A stretch of 64,000 bases of DNA. Source: Pseudonocardia sp. T1-2H (GTDB lineage Bacteria; Actinomycetota; Actinomycetes; Mycobacteriales; Pseudonocardiaceae). Below, in pieces: positions 8,436 through 17,438 of this stretch. The translations under genes were made by a program, and so were the position numbers. Each line of letters starts with the position of its first letter. The stretch's first letter is position 1. Location: positions 6,014,001 to 6,078,000 of the forward strand of contig NZ_JBBPCL010000001.1 in assembly GCF_038039215.1 (NCBI RefSeq), in the 5' to 3' direction. Under the pieces are notes generated by a model that saw nothing but the letters and a program-made list of their open reading frames with translations, searched no databases and was not told where the DNA came from.

Positions 8436-8865
8436 GTGGAACCGGAGCAGGACGAACCGTGGAAGCAGAGTGCGCCCGAGGACGAGGCGGTGGCGTTCGC
8501 CCACCGCATGCTCGATCTCGCCCGGGAGGGTGAGACCGCACAGCTCGCCGCCTACGTGGACGCCGGCCTCCCGGTCGATCTCACCGACGCCAAGGGCGAC
8601 ACCCTGTTGATCCTGGCGGCGTATAACGAGCACGCAGACACGGTCGCCGCGCTGCTCGAGCGCGGCGCGGACCCGGCGCGGGTCAACGACCGCGGGCAGA
8701 GCGCCCTGACGGCCGCGACGTTCCGGAACTCCGTCGATGCCGTGAAGGCGCTGCTCGCAGCGGGTGCGGACCCGGAGCAGGGCGCGCAGTCCGCCCTCGC
8801 GACCGCGCGGATGTTCGAGCTTCCCGGAGATGCTGAAGCTCCTGGCGCCGGAGGGCGACCGCTAG
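8436..8865 (+). CDS. Ankyrin-repeat protein (frameshifted in this sequence)
   Basis: Two to three ankyrin repeats are clear (KGDTLLILAAYNEHADTVA and RGQSALTAATFRNSVDAVK, with LLERGADPA and LLAAGADPE loops). Such repeats bind protein partners; the partner is unknown. Read straight through, the frame continues as arginine- and proline-rich antisense of the next gene. One extra base at GAGCTTC (8817-8823) explains this. Removing it gives an ending ELPEMLKLLAPEGDR and a TAG at 8863, for a 142-residue protein whose stop just overlaps the convergent gene's stop. The corrected length is typical for small bacterial ankyrin proteins. The start is probably GTG at 8436. Confidence 0.78.
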
Positions 8866-9395
8866 GCCACGGCCAGGCCCGGGCCGGCCGTCCCGGTCGT
8901 GATCCCCAGTCCGGAGAGCACGGCCTCACCCTTCTGCCGGTCCAGGAAGCGCAGGCCCATGAAGTTGTCCCCCGGGTTGAAACCGGGAAGGGCCCACACC
9001 GCTTCGTACGGGATCCGTACCTGCAGCAGGTCGAGCAGACTGTAGACGTTGTCCCAGCTGCAGGCGGCCGGATCCGGCCGCCACAGTGCCTCCGCGAAGG
9101 CCGGGTTCCGGAAGCTCAGCCCCACCTCGCCGACGGCGAGGACGTGCTTCTGCCCGGTCAACAGGACGACGTCGCCGGTCCCGAGCCGGCACATCCGCCG
9201 GTCGTGCTTGGCCGTCGTCCCCCAGAAGTGCGCGGTCCCGGAGGGATGGAGCGCGTCGAGGGCGCGGCGTTCGGCCGGCCTGAGCGCCGACGCGTACCGC
9301 TGTTCTGTGAAAGGGACCGGCTGGTCCAGGGTGTCCGCCCAGTGGCGGCGGAACCTGGGCAGGCCGTAGGACGGCTGGATCACCACCTGTGTCAT
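8862..9395 (-). CDS. Hypothetical protein with possible EVE/PUA-like fold
   Basis: The protein has 177 residues from an ATG preceded by GGGAGGGA. It is convergent with, and overlaps by four bases, the corrected ankyrin gene. The segment LGTGDVVLLTGQKHVLAVGEVG resembles the beta-strand core of EVE/PUA-type nucleic-acid-binding modules, but I do not recognise a named family. Later text (SWDNVYSLLDLLQVRIPYEAVW, then GFNPGDNFMGLRFLD) looks like a complete globular protein rather than a fragment. No membrane segment or signal peptide is seen. The function is unknown; the EVE-like comparison is weak. Confidence 0.65.
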   Translation of the reverse strand: MTQVVIQPSYGLPRFRRHWADTLDQPVPFTEQRYASALRPAERRALDALHPSGTAHFWGTTAKHDRRMCRLGTGDVVLLTGQKHVLAVGEVGLSFRNPAFAEALWRPDPAACSWDNVYSLLDLLQVRIPYEAVWALPGFNPGDNFMGLRFLDRQKGEAVLSGLGITTGTAGPGLAVA

Positions 9396-9546
9396 CCCCG
9401 TCCCTCCCGTCGGCCGGTGTCCCATCCTGCACGAGCGCCGGATGCGGCGCGCCCCGGACGCCAGAAGGTCGTCGACGCCCTGGCCCTCTGACCACCCTGC
9501 ATGATCATCCGGGAATGCCACCTCCACCACCCGGGTTGGCGACGAT

Positions 9547-10209
9547 ATGAAGATCGGAATCATCGGTGCGGGACAGATCGGCGGCACCCTCACCCGGATG
9601 CTCTCGGGGCTCGGCCACGAGGTGCGGGTCGCGAACTCGCGTGACCCCGAGACCCTGGCGGAGCTCGCGGCCGAGACCGGCGCGACGGCCGTCTGGGCCG
9701 CCGACGCCGCGACGCACGCGGACGTCGTGATCGTCAGCATCCCGCAGAAGAACGTCCCGGACCTGGACGCCGGCATCGTCGCGAAGGCGAAGCCCGGCGC
9801 CCCGGTGATCGAGACGAACAACTACTACCCGCAGCAGCGCGACGGCCGCATCGCCGCGATCGAGGACGGCACCCCGGAGAGCGTGTGGGTCGCCGAGCAG
9901 CTCGGCTCCCCGGTGGTCAAGGTCTTCAACGGCATCTGGTGGAAGCACCTGCTCGAGCGGGGCGTGCCGGCGGGCACCGCCGGACGGATCGCACTGCCGA
10001 TCGCGGGCGAGGACGGCCCGGGCAAGCAGCTCGTCTTCGAGCTCGTGGACCAGCTCGGTTTCGACCCGGTCGACGGCGGCACGCTCGAGGAGTCCTGGCG
10101 CCAGCAGCCCGGGACCCCGGTCTACGGCAAGGACTACGGCGTCGAGGACACGAAGAAGGCGCTCGCCGAGGCGCCGCGCGAGCGTCCGGAGGACTTCCGC
10201 GCGGCGTGA
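9547..10209 (+). CDS. NADPH-dependent F420 reductase-like oxidoreductase
   Basis: The protein has 220 residues. The Rossmann loop GIIGAGQIGGTL is at the N-terminus. NSRDP follows at the end of strand two, where NADP-preferring members bind the phosphate. The middle segment VIETNNYYPQQRDG and the VKVFNGIWW motif match the NAD-binding family that includes F420H2:NADP oxidoreductases and ketopantoate-reductase-like proteins. It stands alone between convergent or unrelated genes. The LLM enzyme a few kilobases away may use F420, but no direct link is visible. Substrate assignment is tentative. Confidence 0.8.
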   Translation: MKIGIIGAGQIGGTLTRMLSGLGHEVRVANSRDPETLAELAAETGATAVWAADAATHADVVIVSIPQKNVPDLDAGIVAKAKPGAPVIETNNYYPQQRDGRIAAIEDGTPESVWVAEQLGSPVVKVFNGIWWKHLLERGVPAGTAGRIALPIAGEDGPGKQLVFELVDQLGFDPVDGGTLEESWRQQPGTPVYGKDYGVEDTKKALAEAPRERPEDFRAA

Positions 10210-10221
10210 CGGCCGGGTGGA

Positions 10222-10728
10222 TCAGGCGGCGAGGGCCGCGGCGACGGCCCGGCGTCCGGCGCGGCGGAGCGGGCGGCCGAGGCGGGCGACGGTGTCGAGC
10301 ATGACCCGCTCGTAGCGCTCGACGCAGGCGTCCCAGCTCAGGCTCTCACCCTTGGCCCGGGCCTTGCGGCTCGCGGCCCGCAGCGCCGTGCGGTCCGCGG
10401 CCAGCTCCAGCAGCGCGGTGCGCAGGCTGTCCTGGTCGCGGGTCGGGACGACGACGCCGACCCCCGCGACCAGGTCCCGCACGCCCGGCAGGTCGGAGAC
10501 GACCGGGACGCACCCGGCGGCCATCCCCTCGAGGACGACCAGCCCGAAGGCCTCGGCCCGGGTCACCGACGGGAGGGTGACGACGTCGTTGCGGTCGTAC
10601 TGGTCGTGCAGGTCCTCGTCGGAGATCCGGCCGAGGAACCGGACGTTGGACGCCCCGGCGGCCAGCTTCTCGTAGTCCGCTCCCCCTCGGGCGGGAGGTT
10701 GTCCTCCCCGCCGGTCCGGGATCTCGGC
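10222..10728 (-). pseudogene. Glycosyltransferase family 4, C-terminal remnant
   Basis: About 165 codons of the C-terminal GT-B half are present: SNVRFLGRISDEDLHDQY, then the donor-binding EAFGLVVLEGMAAGCVPVV and DLPGVRDLV. Upstream the frame meets a stop at 10729 with no usable start, and the N-terminal half is absent. Coding identity continues a little further in a second frame (EDNLPPEG), joined if the C-run at 10682-10686 had six bases instead of five. So there is both a truncation and a homopolymer frameshift. It ends against the promoter of the next gene, suggesting a deletion junction. Confidence 0.72.
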
Positions 10729-10732
10729 TCAT

Positions 10733-10753
10733 CCCTGACACGAGGTGTCAGGG
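10733..10753. promoter_or_regulatory. Palindromic operator CCCTGACAC-gag-GTGTCAGGG
   Basis: Perfect 9-bp arms with a 3-base centre end 21 bases before the ATG of the flavin-binding protein at 10775. The size and position suit a dimeric repressor site over the promoter. The regulator is not in the window as far as can be seen. Confidence 0.55.
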
Positions 10754-10774
10754 TTCGGCCCTAGCGTCGCCCGC

Positions 10775-11266
10775 ATGACCACCTGGCAGGAGTTCGCCGA
10801 CGTCGCCCCCCGGATCGCGAAGATCTTCATCCGCCGCCACGCCGCGACCGGCAACCTGTGCATGCTCGGCACCCTGCGGCCGGACGGGTTCCCACGGATC
10901 AGCCCGATGGAGCCGCGGTTCTTCGAGGGGCAGCTGTGGATCGGGGGGATGCCCGGGACGGCCAAGTTCCGGGACCTGGTCCGGGACCCGCGGTTCACCC
11001 TGCACACCGCGACGGTCGACACCCAGGTCACCGACGGCGACGCGAAGGTCTGGGGGTTCGTCGAGGACGTCCGGGACGAGGCGCTGCACCAGCGCTACGC
11101 CGAGGCCCTGTTCGCGGAGACCGGCTTCGACCTGCGGGGCCAGAAGTTCGAGAACTTCTTCGCCGCGGACGTCGTCGGCGCGTCGGCGGTCGAGGTCGGC
11201 GGGGACCACCTCGACGTCACGGTCTGGCGGGTGGGCGAGGCCGAGCGGGTCATCCGGAAGCACTGA
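10775..11266 (+). CDS. Pyridoxamine 5'-phosphate oxidase-fold flavin/F420-binding protein
   Basis: The protein has 163 residues. The split-barrel flavin fold is indicated by GNLCMLGTLRPDGFPRISPM near 32, the strand LWIGGMPGTAKFRDLVRDPRF around 66-87 and a C-terminal VTVWRVGEAERVIR. Members bind FMN, F420 or haem and reduce or oxidise small molecules, and many are uncharacterised. The ATG at 10775 is chosen by conservation of MTTWQEFADVAPRI; the larger open frame upstream covers the operator. It seems to be a single-gene unit under a palindromic operator. Confidence 0.75.
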   Translation: MTTWQEFADVAPRIAKIFIRRHAATGNLCMLGTLRPDGFPRISPMEPRFFEGQLWIGGMPGTAKFRDLVRDPRFTLHTATVDTQVTDGDAKVWGFVEDVRDEALHQRYAEALFAETGFDLRGQKFENFFAADVVGASAVEVGGDHLDVTVWRVGEAERVIRKH

Positions 11267-11279
11267 CCTCCGGGCCGGC

Positions 11280-11514
11280 CTACTCGTCCGGATCGTCCCG
11301 GAGCTTCAGCACCGTCCACAGCACGTACTCGACGGCCGCCTCGAACGCGGCCGCCCGGAGCTTCGCCCCGCACGGCGAGGTTCTGCGAGGCGAGATGCAG
11401 CATCCGGTCCCGGCCCATCCGGCGCACGACCAGCGCCGCGATCTCGTCCAGGTCGAGCTCCTCGTTGTCCAGGCGGGTGAGCGCGAACTCGACGACCAGT
11501 TCCTCGTCCGTCAC
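11280..11514 (-). CDS. Small hypothetical protein (frameshifted in this sequence)
   Basis: The first part reads MTDEELVVEFALTRLDNEE then DLDEIAALVVRRMGRDRMLH. In the available frame this turns into arginine- and glycine-rich noise. Deleting one base at GAGCTTC (11358-11364 on the plus strand) restores continuity as VRGELRAAAFEAAVEY then VLWTVLKLRDDPDE and a stop at 11280, giving 77 residues. Both halves are helical and acidic and end cleanly, so I take it as a real small protein. No family is recognised. It is convergent with the flavin-fold gene, with a 13-base gap. Confidence 0.55.
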
Positions 11515-11674
11515 GAGATCCGCTCCCTGGGCCGCCGGGTCCTGTGCAGGCCATCTTTCCGGAGTACCGGCGGGCAGCGGCGACAGGTCTCCGCGACGAC
11601 GGCGCGATCCCGGTGGCCGCGACGCACGCCCTCCGGCCCGCGAACGGGACCGGAGGGCACTTGCGGGCGAGGCC

Positions 11675-12773
11675 CTACGCGAGCGAGCGGGCGAAGCCGG
11701 TCACGTCACGGACGGCCTCGGCGTAGACGTCGGGCATCGCCGCCCGGAACAGGATCTCGCCGACGTGGCAGAGGCCCAGGTTGATCTTCCCCACCGAGCT
11801 GACCCCGGCCGCGAGCAACAGCCGGTGGTAGGCCAGGCCCTCGTCCCGGAGCGGGTCGAGCTCGTTGCACGAGATCACGTGGGGTGGAAGACCCTGCAGG
11901 TCCTCGGCCTTCGCACGGTAGGGCCAGCACGTCGCGTCCGCGGCGTTCGCGGACCCGGGGTCGTAGACCTCCGCGAGCAGGGGGAACAGGCTCCGGTTGA
12001 GCCAGTACCGGTCGTTCTCCTGCAACGACGGGAAGCTCCGCCGGCGCGTCGGTCCAGTCGCCGAGGATGTACGGGCACTGCGCGTAGACACCCGCGATCT
12101 CCCCGACCCAGCCCTCGCGGTTGGCCTTGAGCGCCAGGGCGAGCGCGAGGTTGCCGCCTCCCGAGTCTCCCGTGACGACGACGTTCGACGCCCCGAGGTC
12201 GTCGAGATGCGCCGCGACCCATCGCAGCCCGGTCGCGCAGTCCTCGAGGCCGGCGGGGAAGGGGTGCGGTCCGAGCACGCCCCCGCCGTTGCGGTACTCG
12301 ACCCCGACGACGACCGAGCCCGCCGCCGCGAGCTCCTCCCGCCACCGCCGGTAGATCGGGCCCTCGGCGCCGAGCATGACCATGCCGCCACCGTGGACCT
12401 GGTAGATGCACGGCAGCGGTCCGTCCGACTCCGTCGGGCGGTGCACGTGGAGCCGGATCTCGTTGCCGTCCCGCCCCTCGATGGTGATCACCTCGGAGGC
12501 GACCCCCGTCAGCGGCGGCCAGCCCTCGGCGAAGGCGGCGAAGAGGCCCTCGAAGCCCTCCTCGACGGCGCCGACGAACGCGAGGAGCTCCTCGCGACTC
12601 GCGGTGGGCGAGAGCGGCGCCCCCTCGGCGTGGACGCCGAGCCCGAGCCCGGACAGCACCGCGACCATCCGGGGGTCGGCGCGCGGATCCGTCCCCAGCG
12701 TCAGGTCCGGGTCGCCCAGCCGCCCGGGCGCGACGTACGCCGCGCCGGCGCTCACCGATGTGTCAGTACTCAT
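11675..12773 (-). CDS. Alpha/beta hydrolase of the HSL type (frameshifted in this sequence)
   Basis: After correction it has 365 residues. The oxyanion-hole motif HGGGMV, the nucleophile elbow GDSGGGN and the later acid segment LDPLRDEG with CHVGEI supply a complete Ser-Asp-His arrangement, as in hormone-sensitive-lipase-type esterases. The frame breaks after DWTDAPAELP and resumes as SLQENDRYWLNRSLFPLL in another frame. One extra base in GAAGCTC (12032-12038, plus strand) accounts for this. The start at 12773 has GAGGAG five bases ahead; a GTG six bases further out is possible. The physiological ester is unknown. Confidence 0.82.
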
Positions 12774-12995
12774 GCGCACTCCTCGTCGAGATGCTCATCG
12801 TGGTCGTGCCGCTCACGTCCCCCGGCCTGCGGCAGAGCGGCGCCCGGGGTCGCGTCGGTTCGACGGACCCCTGGAACCGTCGCGCGAGTATGCGGTGGGT
12901 CACACATGCCGTCAACGCTGCGGGAGGAGGGCGTCCACGCGGCGAGACCCTCGTCCTGCGCCCTGAGGCGCGGCGCAGCATCCACCCGGCACGGG

Positions 12996-13110
12996 GAGGA
13001 GGTGTTCACCCGCGCCGGCGCCGCGATCGCGCAGGCGAAGGTGGCGGCCGGCGACAAGAACGTCCACCTCACGGGTGGCGCCGGAACCGTGGACCAGGCG
13101 CTGCGGCTGC
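12996..13110 (+). pseudogene. RibD C-terminal/dihydrofolate-reductase-like fragment
   Basis: A stretch of about 38 codons reads EEVFTRAGAAIAQAKVAAG then DKNVHLTGGAGTVDQALRLR. This resembles the middle of actinobacterial RibD-C-type reductases, where a helix EQAKAAAGDK precedes VxVxGGAxxxxQxL. Nothing recognisable precedes or follows, and the next gene begins on the other strand at 13114. It looks like debris of a deleted gene. The rest of 12774-13113 holds nothing else I can identify. The similarity is short, so confidence is low. Confidence 0.42.
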
Positions 13111-13113
13111 GAA

Positions 13114-13401
13114 TCAGTGCTGGGCGAACTCCAGCCATGCGTATTCGCCCATGTGACTTTCGAGGACCTTGGTGTTCAAGTTCTCCGACACCCATTGCCT
13201 CGCTGCGTCGTCGGCGGCCCTGGCGTCGCTCTCCGTGTTCCACGCGCTGAGCGAGACGATCTTTCCGTCCTGGATGATCGTGCCGTAGGCGAGGAAGCCC
13301 GGCTGCTGCTTGAAGATCGGCAAGATGCCCGCCCTGGCCTTCTCCGTGACCTCCTGGGCGTCGCCGTCGAACGAGTAGATCACGCATCGGCCGTAGGGCA
13401 T
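13114..13401 (-). CDS. Antibiotic-biosynthesis-monooxygenase-like small protein
   Basis: The protein has 95 residues with the dimeric ferredoxin-like (ABM/Dabb) pattern: a first strand VIYSFDGDAQEV, a helix, then PGFLAYGTIIQDGKIVSLSA and a late helix ARQWVSENL. Members include small cofactor-free monooxygenases and structurally similar proteins of unknown role. The ATG lies close to the 3' flank of the partial phosphatase region on the opposite strand. Other ABM-fold proteins in the window are at 18167 and 38718 (mhuD), but this one lacks the haem ligand pattern of mhuD. No substrate is proposed. Confidence 0.62.
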   Translation of the reverse strand: MPYGRCVIYSFDGDAQEVTEKARAGILPIFKQQPGFLAYGTIIQDGKIVSLSAWNTESDARAADDAARQWVSENLNTKVLESHMGEYAWLEFAQH

Positions 13402-13446
13402 GACTGTTCCCTTCTCGCGGGCTCATGTCGAGGGCAGACAGAGTCC

Positions 13447-14556
13447 TCCGATACTCTCGGTAACACCAAGCCCTTCACGGCGATCGGCCGATTCGGTCCG
13501 TACGTCATCAACGACGCCCTGCGCGACCCCCGTACCGCGGCGAACCCTCTCGTCCACCGCGAGCCGGGATCCAGTTCTACGCCGCGGCGCCGATCACGAC
13601 CCCGGACGGGTAGCGGCTGGGAACCGTCTGCGTTCTCGACACCCGCCCCTGGGAGATCAGCGCGGCCGATCTCGCCACCCTGCAGGACCTCGCCGCCGTC
13701 GTGATGGAGCAACTCGAGCTACGCCTCGCCGCGCTGCGGACCGTCCGGATCGAACGGGAAGCTCCGCGAGCAGGCCGATCAGCACCGCGAGGAGATCGAG
13801 GTCTTCGCCTCCACACTGCAGCAGACCCTGCTGCCGCCCACGCTGCCGCACGTGCCGGGCCTGGAACTGGCCTGCCACTACTACACCGCGTCCCGGCACA
13901 ACGTCGGCGGCGACTTCTACGACGTGTTCTCCCTGCCCGACGGTCGCTGGGCCTTCTTCCTCGGCGACGTCTGCGGCCACGGGGCTCCCGCGGCGGCGTT
14001 GACCTCTCTCACCCGCTACACCCTGCGTTCCGCCGCCGCCCACGACCCCGGCCCGATCACCGTGCTCACCGAGCTCAACACCGCGCTGCTCGACGACCCG
14101 GTCGCCCGCTACCGATTCGCCACCGTCGTGTTCGGCGTCCTCGACCCGGACCCCGAACAGGCGGACACGTTCACGGTCACGCTCGGGACCGGCGGCCACG
14201 AGGCCCCGCTGAAGATCGTCGCCCGGGCCGCAGGCGACGGATGCGACGTCACCGAGGTCCGGGCCGCCACCACGGGAATGCTCGTCGGTGCGGTCCCCGA
14301 CGCGGAGTTCGCCGTCTGCCGGGTCCGGCTCGAGGCCGGGCAGGCCCTCCTGCTCCACACGGACGGGCTCACCGAGACCGCGGTCGACGACGGCCGGTTC
14401 GGCGGGGAGGGCCTGGTTCGGCTCCTCACCCGTGCGCGGACCGCGAGCGCGCACAGCATCGTCGGGTCGACCGTCGCGCGCATCGACGAGTTCGCCCCCG
14501 CCCCGAAGGACGACATCGCGCTGCTGGCCCTGCGCGTCCCGCCGTCATCCGGGTGA
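13447..14556 (+). pseudogene. GAF-SpoIIE (PP2C-type) phosphatase, degraded N-terminus
   Basis: The SpoIIE/PP2C domain from about 13800 to the stop is intact: ASTLQQTLLPPTLP, VGGDFYDVFSLPDGRW, FFLGDVCGHG, LHTDGLTE and PKDDIALLALR. These include the metal-binding Asp residues of phosphatases that reactivate anti-anti-sigma factors. Upstream lies a GAF domain C-terminus (IQFYAAAPITTPDG, LGTVCVLDTRPWEISAADL). It is broken three times: one G short at 13566, TAG at about 13610 where Tyr is expected, and an extra base at GAAGCTC 13758-13764. No start codon is seen for the GAF part. The frameshifts may be read errors, but the nonsense codon and missing N-terminus suggest real decay. Confidence 0.7.
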
Positions 14557-14614
14557 CCGAGCGTCGCGACGGGCGGCGCCGGCCCGGCCCGAGCGGCCGG
14601 CCGGGTGACCGCGC

Positions 14615-15553
14615 TCAGAGCTGCAGGTACACCTGGGTCGTCGTGCCTTCCGGGCCGGTGTAGGTCCGCACGAGATCGGCGAGGTGGTGCACCATCAGCA
14701 GGCCGCGGCCGTTGAGCCGGGCGTGGTCGGGACGCCGCCGGCCGACGAGCGGGTCGTCGAGCCGGCCGTTGTCGCGGACCTCGCCGACGACCAGGCCGTC
14801 GTCGGTCCAGACCTGCAGGGTGCCGTGTCCACCGCCGTGGCGGATGCTGTTGGCGGCGAGTTCGCCCATCGCGAGCACGAGGTCGTCGAGCCGGAGCTCG
14901 TCGAGCCCGGCACGCTGCGCCTCACTCCTGGCGAAGTGGCGCGCGGCGCTGAGCCGGGACGCGTCGAAGGCGAACACCGCCGCGGACTTCGGCTGCGGCA
15001 GAGGGCTGTTGCTCCGTGCGGCCGCCCGGTCCGGGGCGTAGGCGTCGCTGCTGCGCGTCGTCCCGCGCTCGATCAGCTCGGGGTGGGTCTGCGCGGCGTC
15101 GGCCAGGACGGCCGGGTCCAGACCGTCGGCGTCGTACGGACACAGGATGGTGACCCGCCGGCCCCGGAACGCCAGATTGATCAACGCCTCGTGCTGCAGG
15201 CACGCCGGATACTCCAGCTCCGTGCGGCCGGCCCAGATCGGCTCCCCGATGATCCGCACGTGCCGGTCCAGGTGCTCGTCCGCCGCGGCGTGCAGCACCT
15301 CGGCCAGGATCCGCCCCGGGTTCCGGCCGACCTCGCCCATGTCGAGCATCCGCACCCGCTCCGCCGCGGAGCCCAGCTCGGCCCGCAGCAGGTCCAGGTT
15401 CGGCCGGGGAACCGACACCGCGACGGGGTCGCCGGCGGCGAGACCTTCGAGGACGAAGGGGACGGTTCCGGCGAGGTAGTCCTGCACGCCCGAGTACAGG
15501 AGCGCCGGGTGCTCGAACGAACCGTGGGGCCGGCCGTCTGCGACAATGGTCAT
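14615..15553 (-). CDS. MEDS-domain sensor with HATPase_c (anti-sigma/RsbW-like) domain
   Basis: The protein has 312 residues. The first 170 (SFEHPALLYSGVQDYLAGTV, RMLDMGEVGRNP) match the MEDS/DcmR sensory domain. The last 120 carry a GHKL ATPase fold with MGELAANSIRHGG (N box), VRDNGRLDDP (G1) and LNGRGLLMVHHLAD (G2). There is no phospho-acceptor histidine domain, so it is more like an anti-sigma-factor kinase than a sensor histidine kinase. It is convergent with the SpoIIE phosphatase gene. Kinase plus phosphatase form the classical pair of a partner-switching system, although the sigma factor and its antagonist are not in this window. Confidence 0.8.
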   Translation of the reverse strand: MTIVADGRPHGSFEHPALLYSGVQDYLAGTVPFVLEGLAAGDPVAVSVPRPNLDLLRAELGSAAERVRMLDMGEVGRNPGRILAEVLHAAADEHLDRHVRIIGEPIWAGRTELEYPACLQHEALINLAFRGRRVTILCPYDADGLDPAVLADAAQTHPELIERGTTRSSDAYAPDRAAARSNSPLPQPKSAAVFAFDASRLSAARHFARSEAQRAGLDELRLDDLVLAMGELAANSIRHGGGHGTLQVWTDDGLVVGEVRDNGRLDDPLVGRRRPDHARLNGRGLLMVHHLADLVRTYTGPEGTTTQVYLQL

Positions 15554-15896
15554 GACTAGCTGATCCCGTCCTACCTCGCAGCTCCCCTGGCCGCCACTGT
15601 ACCGACAGGGGCCCGCCCGTGCCTTCCCTGTGCCCTGGTACGTGGGCGATCCGTCCTCACCTCGTCGCCCCGGGCCCGCAGCGCGGCGGCATCCTCGACC
15701 CGTCAGCTCGATGCGGCGTCGGCCGCTCGTCGCCCAGATCGACCTGACCGCCCGTCCTCGGCTGCCCTGCCGGCAACCGCCCGGGCCTGACCGGCGTCGA
15801 TCGTCTCGATCGCGCGTCACGCGGCCGGGAGGCGCCGCCCCGCACCTCTGTCTACGCTGGCAGCCCGCGACACGCTGCCGGGAGGACGGGGTCGGG
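15554..15896. other. Divergent intergenic region between MEDS protein and Rieske protein genes
   Basis: It contains 343 bases without a gene I can support. On the minus strand TACAGT (plus 15596-15601) is a possible -10 for the MEDS gene. On the plus strand TACGCT (15853-15858) could serve the Rieske gene. Neither has a convincing -35. Longer open frames here are arginine-rich shadows. Confidence 0.4.
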
Positions 15897-16196
15897 GTGT
15901 CCCAAGCATTGACGACGACGGACCGGGTCCCGGTCGGGGGCGGGACGATCCTCGCGGCGCACGGGGTGGTGCTCACCCAGCCGGTCGAGGGCACGTTCCT
16001 CGCCTTCGACTCGACGTGCCCGCACCGGGGATGCGCGGTGCGGGCCGTGGCCGCCGGCCTGATCAGCTGCTTCTGTCACGGCAGCCGGTTCCGGATCGCG
16101 GACGGCTCGGTCGCCGGCGGGCCCGCCGCCGAGCCGCTGCGGCCGCGGGCGATCGTCGTCGTCGACGGGGAGATCCGGCTGACCGGCGACGGCTGA
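15897..16196 (+). CDS. Rieske [2Fe-2S] ferredoxin-like protein
   Basis: The protein has 99 residues from a GTG preceded by GGAGGACGGGG. The cluster ligands are visible as CPHRGCAV (Cys, His) and CFCHGSRF (Cys, His), the two-Cys two-His pattern of Rieske proteins, with a small beta fold around them. No signal peptide or membrane segment is present, so it is probably a soluble cytoplasmic electron carrier or the ferredoxin part of an oxygenase. The partner enzyme is not adjacent: the next genes encode an Asp-box propeller and a MoaD-like protein. Upstream in-frame sequence is arginine-rich and not used. Confidence 0.82.
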   Translation: MSQALTTTDRVPVGGGTILAAHGVVLTQPVEGTFLAFDSTCPHRGCAVRAVAAGLISCFCHGSRFRIADGSVAGGPAAEPLRPRAIVVVDGEIRLTGDG

Positions 16197-16322
16197 GGCC
16201 GCGACGAGGAAGGCTTCCCCCTGCCCCGGTGCACCGCGTACCGGGGCAGAACCGCGTGTCCGATGAGTTCCGGGCGGCGGCGCAGTCCTAGGGGCAGGAG
16301 TTCGTCGGCTCGAGGAGATCGC

Positions 16323-17438
16323 ATGACTGGCGTACGAGTTCTCGTCGGCACCCGCAAGGGCGCGTTCGTGCTCACCGCGGACGGGGCACGGTCGGACTGG
16401 GAGGTGAACGGGCCGTTCTTCCCCGGCTGGGAGGTCTACCACCTGAAGGGCTCGCCGGCGGCCCCGGAACGCATCTACGCCTCGGTGTCGGGCGGCTGGT
16501 TCGGCCAGCAGATCCAGCGCTCCGACGACGGCGGCCGCACCTGGGAGCCGGTCGGCAACGAGTTCCGCTACGGCACCGTCCCGGGCACCCACCAGTGGTA
16601 CGACGGCACGGCCCATCCCTGGGAGTTCGCGCGGGTGTGGCACCTGGAACCGTCGCGGACCGACCCCGACACCGTCCTCGCCGGTGTCGAGGACGCCGCT
16701 CTCTTCCGCACCGTCGACGGCGGCCGCAGCTGGTCGGAGCTGCCGGGCCTGCGCGAGCACGGCTCCGGGCCGCAGTGGCAGCCCGGCGCCGGCGGCATGT
16801 GCCTGCACACGATCCTGCCGGACCCGGTCGAGGAGAACCGCATGCTCGTCGCGATCTCCGCGGCCGGGGTGTTCCGGACCGACGACGGCGCGAAGACGTG
16901 GCGGGCGGTCAACCGCGGCCTGGTGAGCGAGGGCATCCCGGACCCCGACGCCGAGGTCGGGCACTGCGTCCACAAGCTCGCGCTGCACCCGTCGCGGCCC
17001 GAGACGGTGTACATGCAGAAGCACTGGGACGTCATGCGTTCCGACGACGGCGGCGACAGCTGGCACGACATCGGCGGGAACCTGCCGACCGACTTCGGCT
17101 TCGTCGTCGACGTGCACGCCCACGAGCCGGAGACCGTCTACGTCGTGCCGATCACCAGCGACAGCGAGCACTTCCCGCCGGAGGGGCGGCTGCGCGTCTA
17201 CCGCAGCCGCACCGGCGGGGGCGAGTGGGAGCCGCTCACGCGCGGGCTGCCGCAGGAGCACTGCTACGTCGACGTGCTGCGCGACGCCATGGCCGTCGAC
17301 GGCCTCGACGCGTGCGGCGTCTACTTCGGCACGACCGGCGGGCAGGTGTACGCCTCGCCGGACTCCGGGGACAGCTGGGCGCCGATCGTGCGCGACCTCC
17401 CCGCCGTGCTCTCCGTCGAGGTCCAGACGTTGCCATGA
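16323..17438 (+). CDS. Asp-box (BNR) beta-propeller protein, sialidase-like
   Basis: The protein has 371 residues with five Asp-box repeats: [32 protein letters not shown] and SPDSGDSW. This pattern occurs in sialidases, photosystem-II stability factors and other propellers, so the fold is clear but sialidase activity is not. No secretion signal is present, which argues for a cytoplasmic role. The stop overlaps the start of the MoaD-like gene (ATGA), so the two are made together. The start ATG at 16323 opens [15 protein letters not shown], a common beginning for this subgroup. Confidence 0.82.
   Translation: MTGVRVLVGTRKGAFVLTADGARSDWEVNGPFFPGWEVYHLKGSPAAPERIYASVSGGWFGQQIQRSDDGGRTWEPVGNEFRYGTVPGTHQWYDGTAHPWEFARVWHLEPSRTDPDTVLAGVEDAALFRTVDGGRSWSELPGLREHGSGPQWQPGAGGMCLHTILPDPVEENRMLVAISAAGVFRTDDGAKTWRAVNRGLVSEGIPDPDAEVGHCVHKLALHPSRPETVYMQKHWDVMRSDDGGDSWHDIGGNLPTDFGFVVDVHAHEPETVYVVPITSDSEHFPPEGRLRVYRSRTGGGEWEPLTRGLPQEHCYVDVLRDAMAVDGLDACGVYFGTTGGQVYASPDSGDSWAPIVRDLPAVLSVEVQTLP

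Noticed and set aside
8868..9491. Extension of the ankyrin frame to a 351-residue protein
   Set aside because: Beyond 8825 the sequence is the antisense of the gene at 8862-9395. A one-base correction gives a natural end at 8865.
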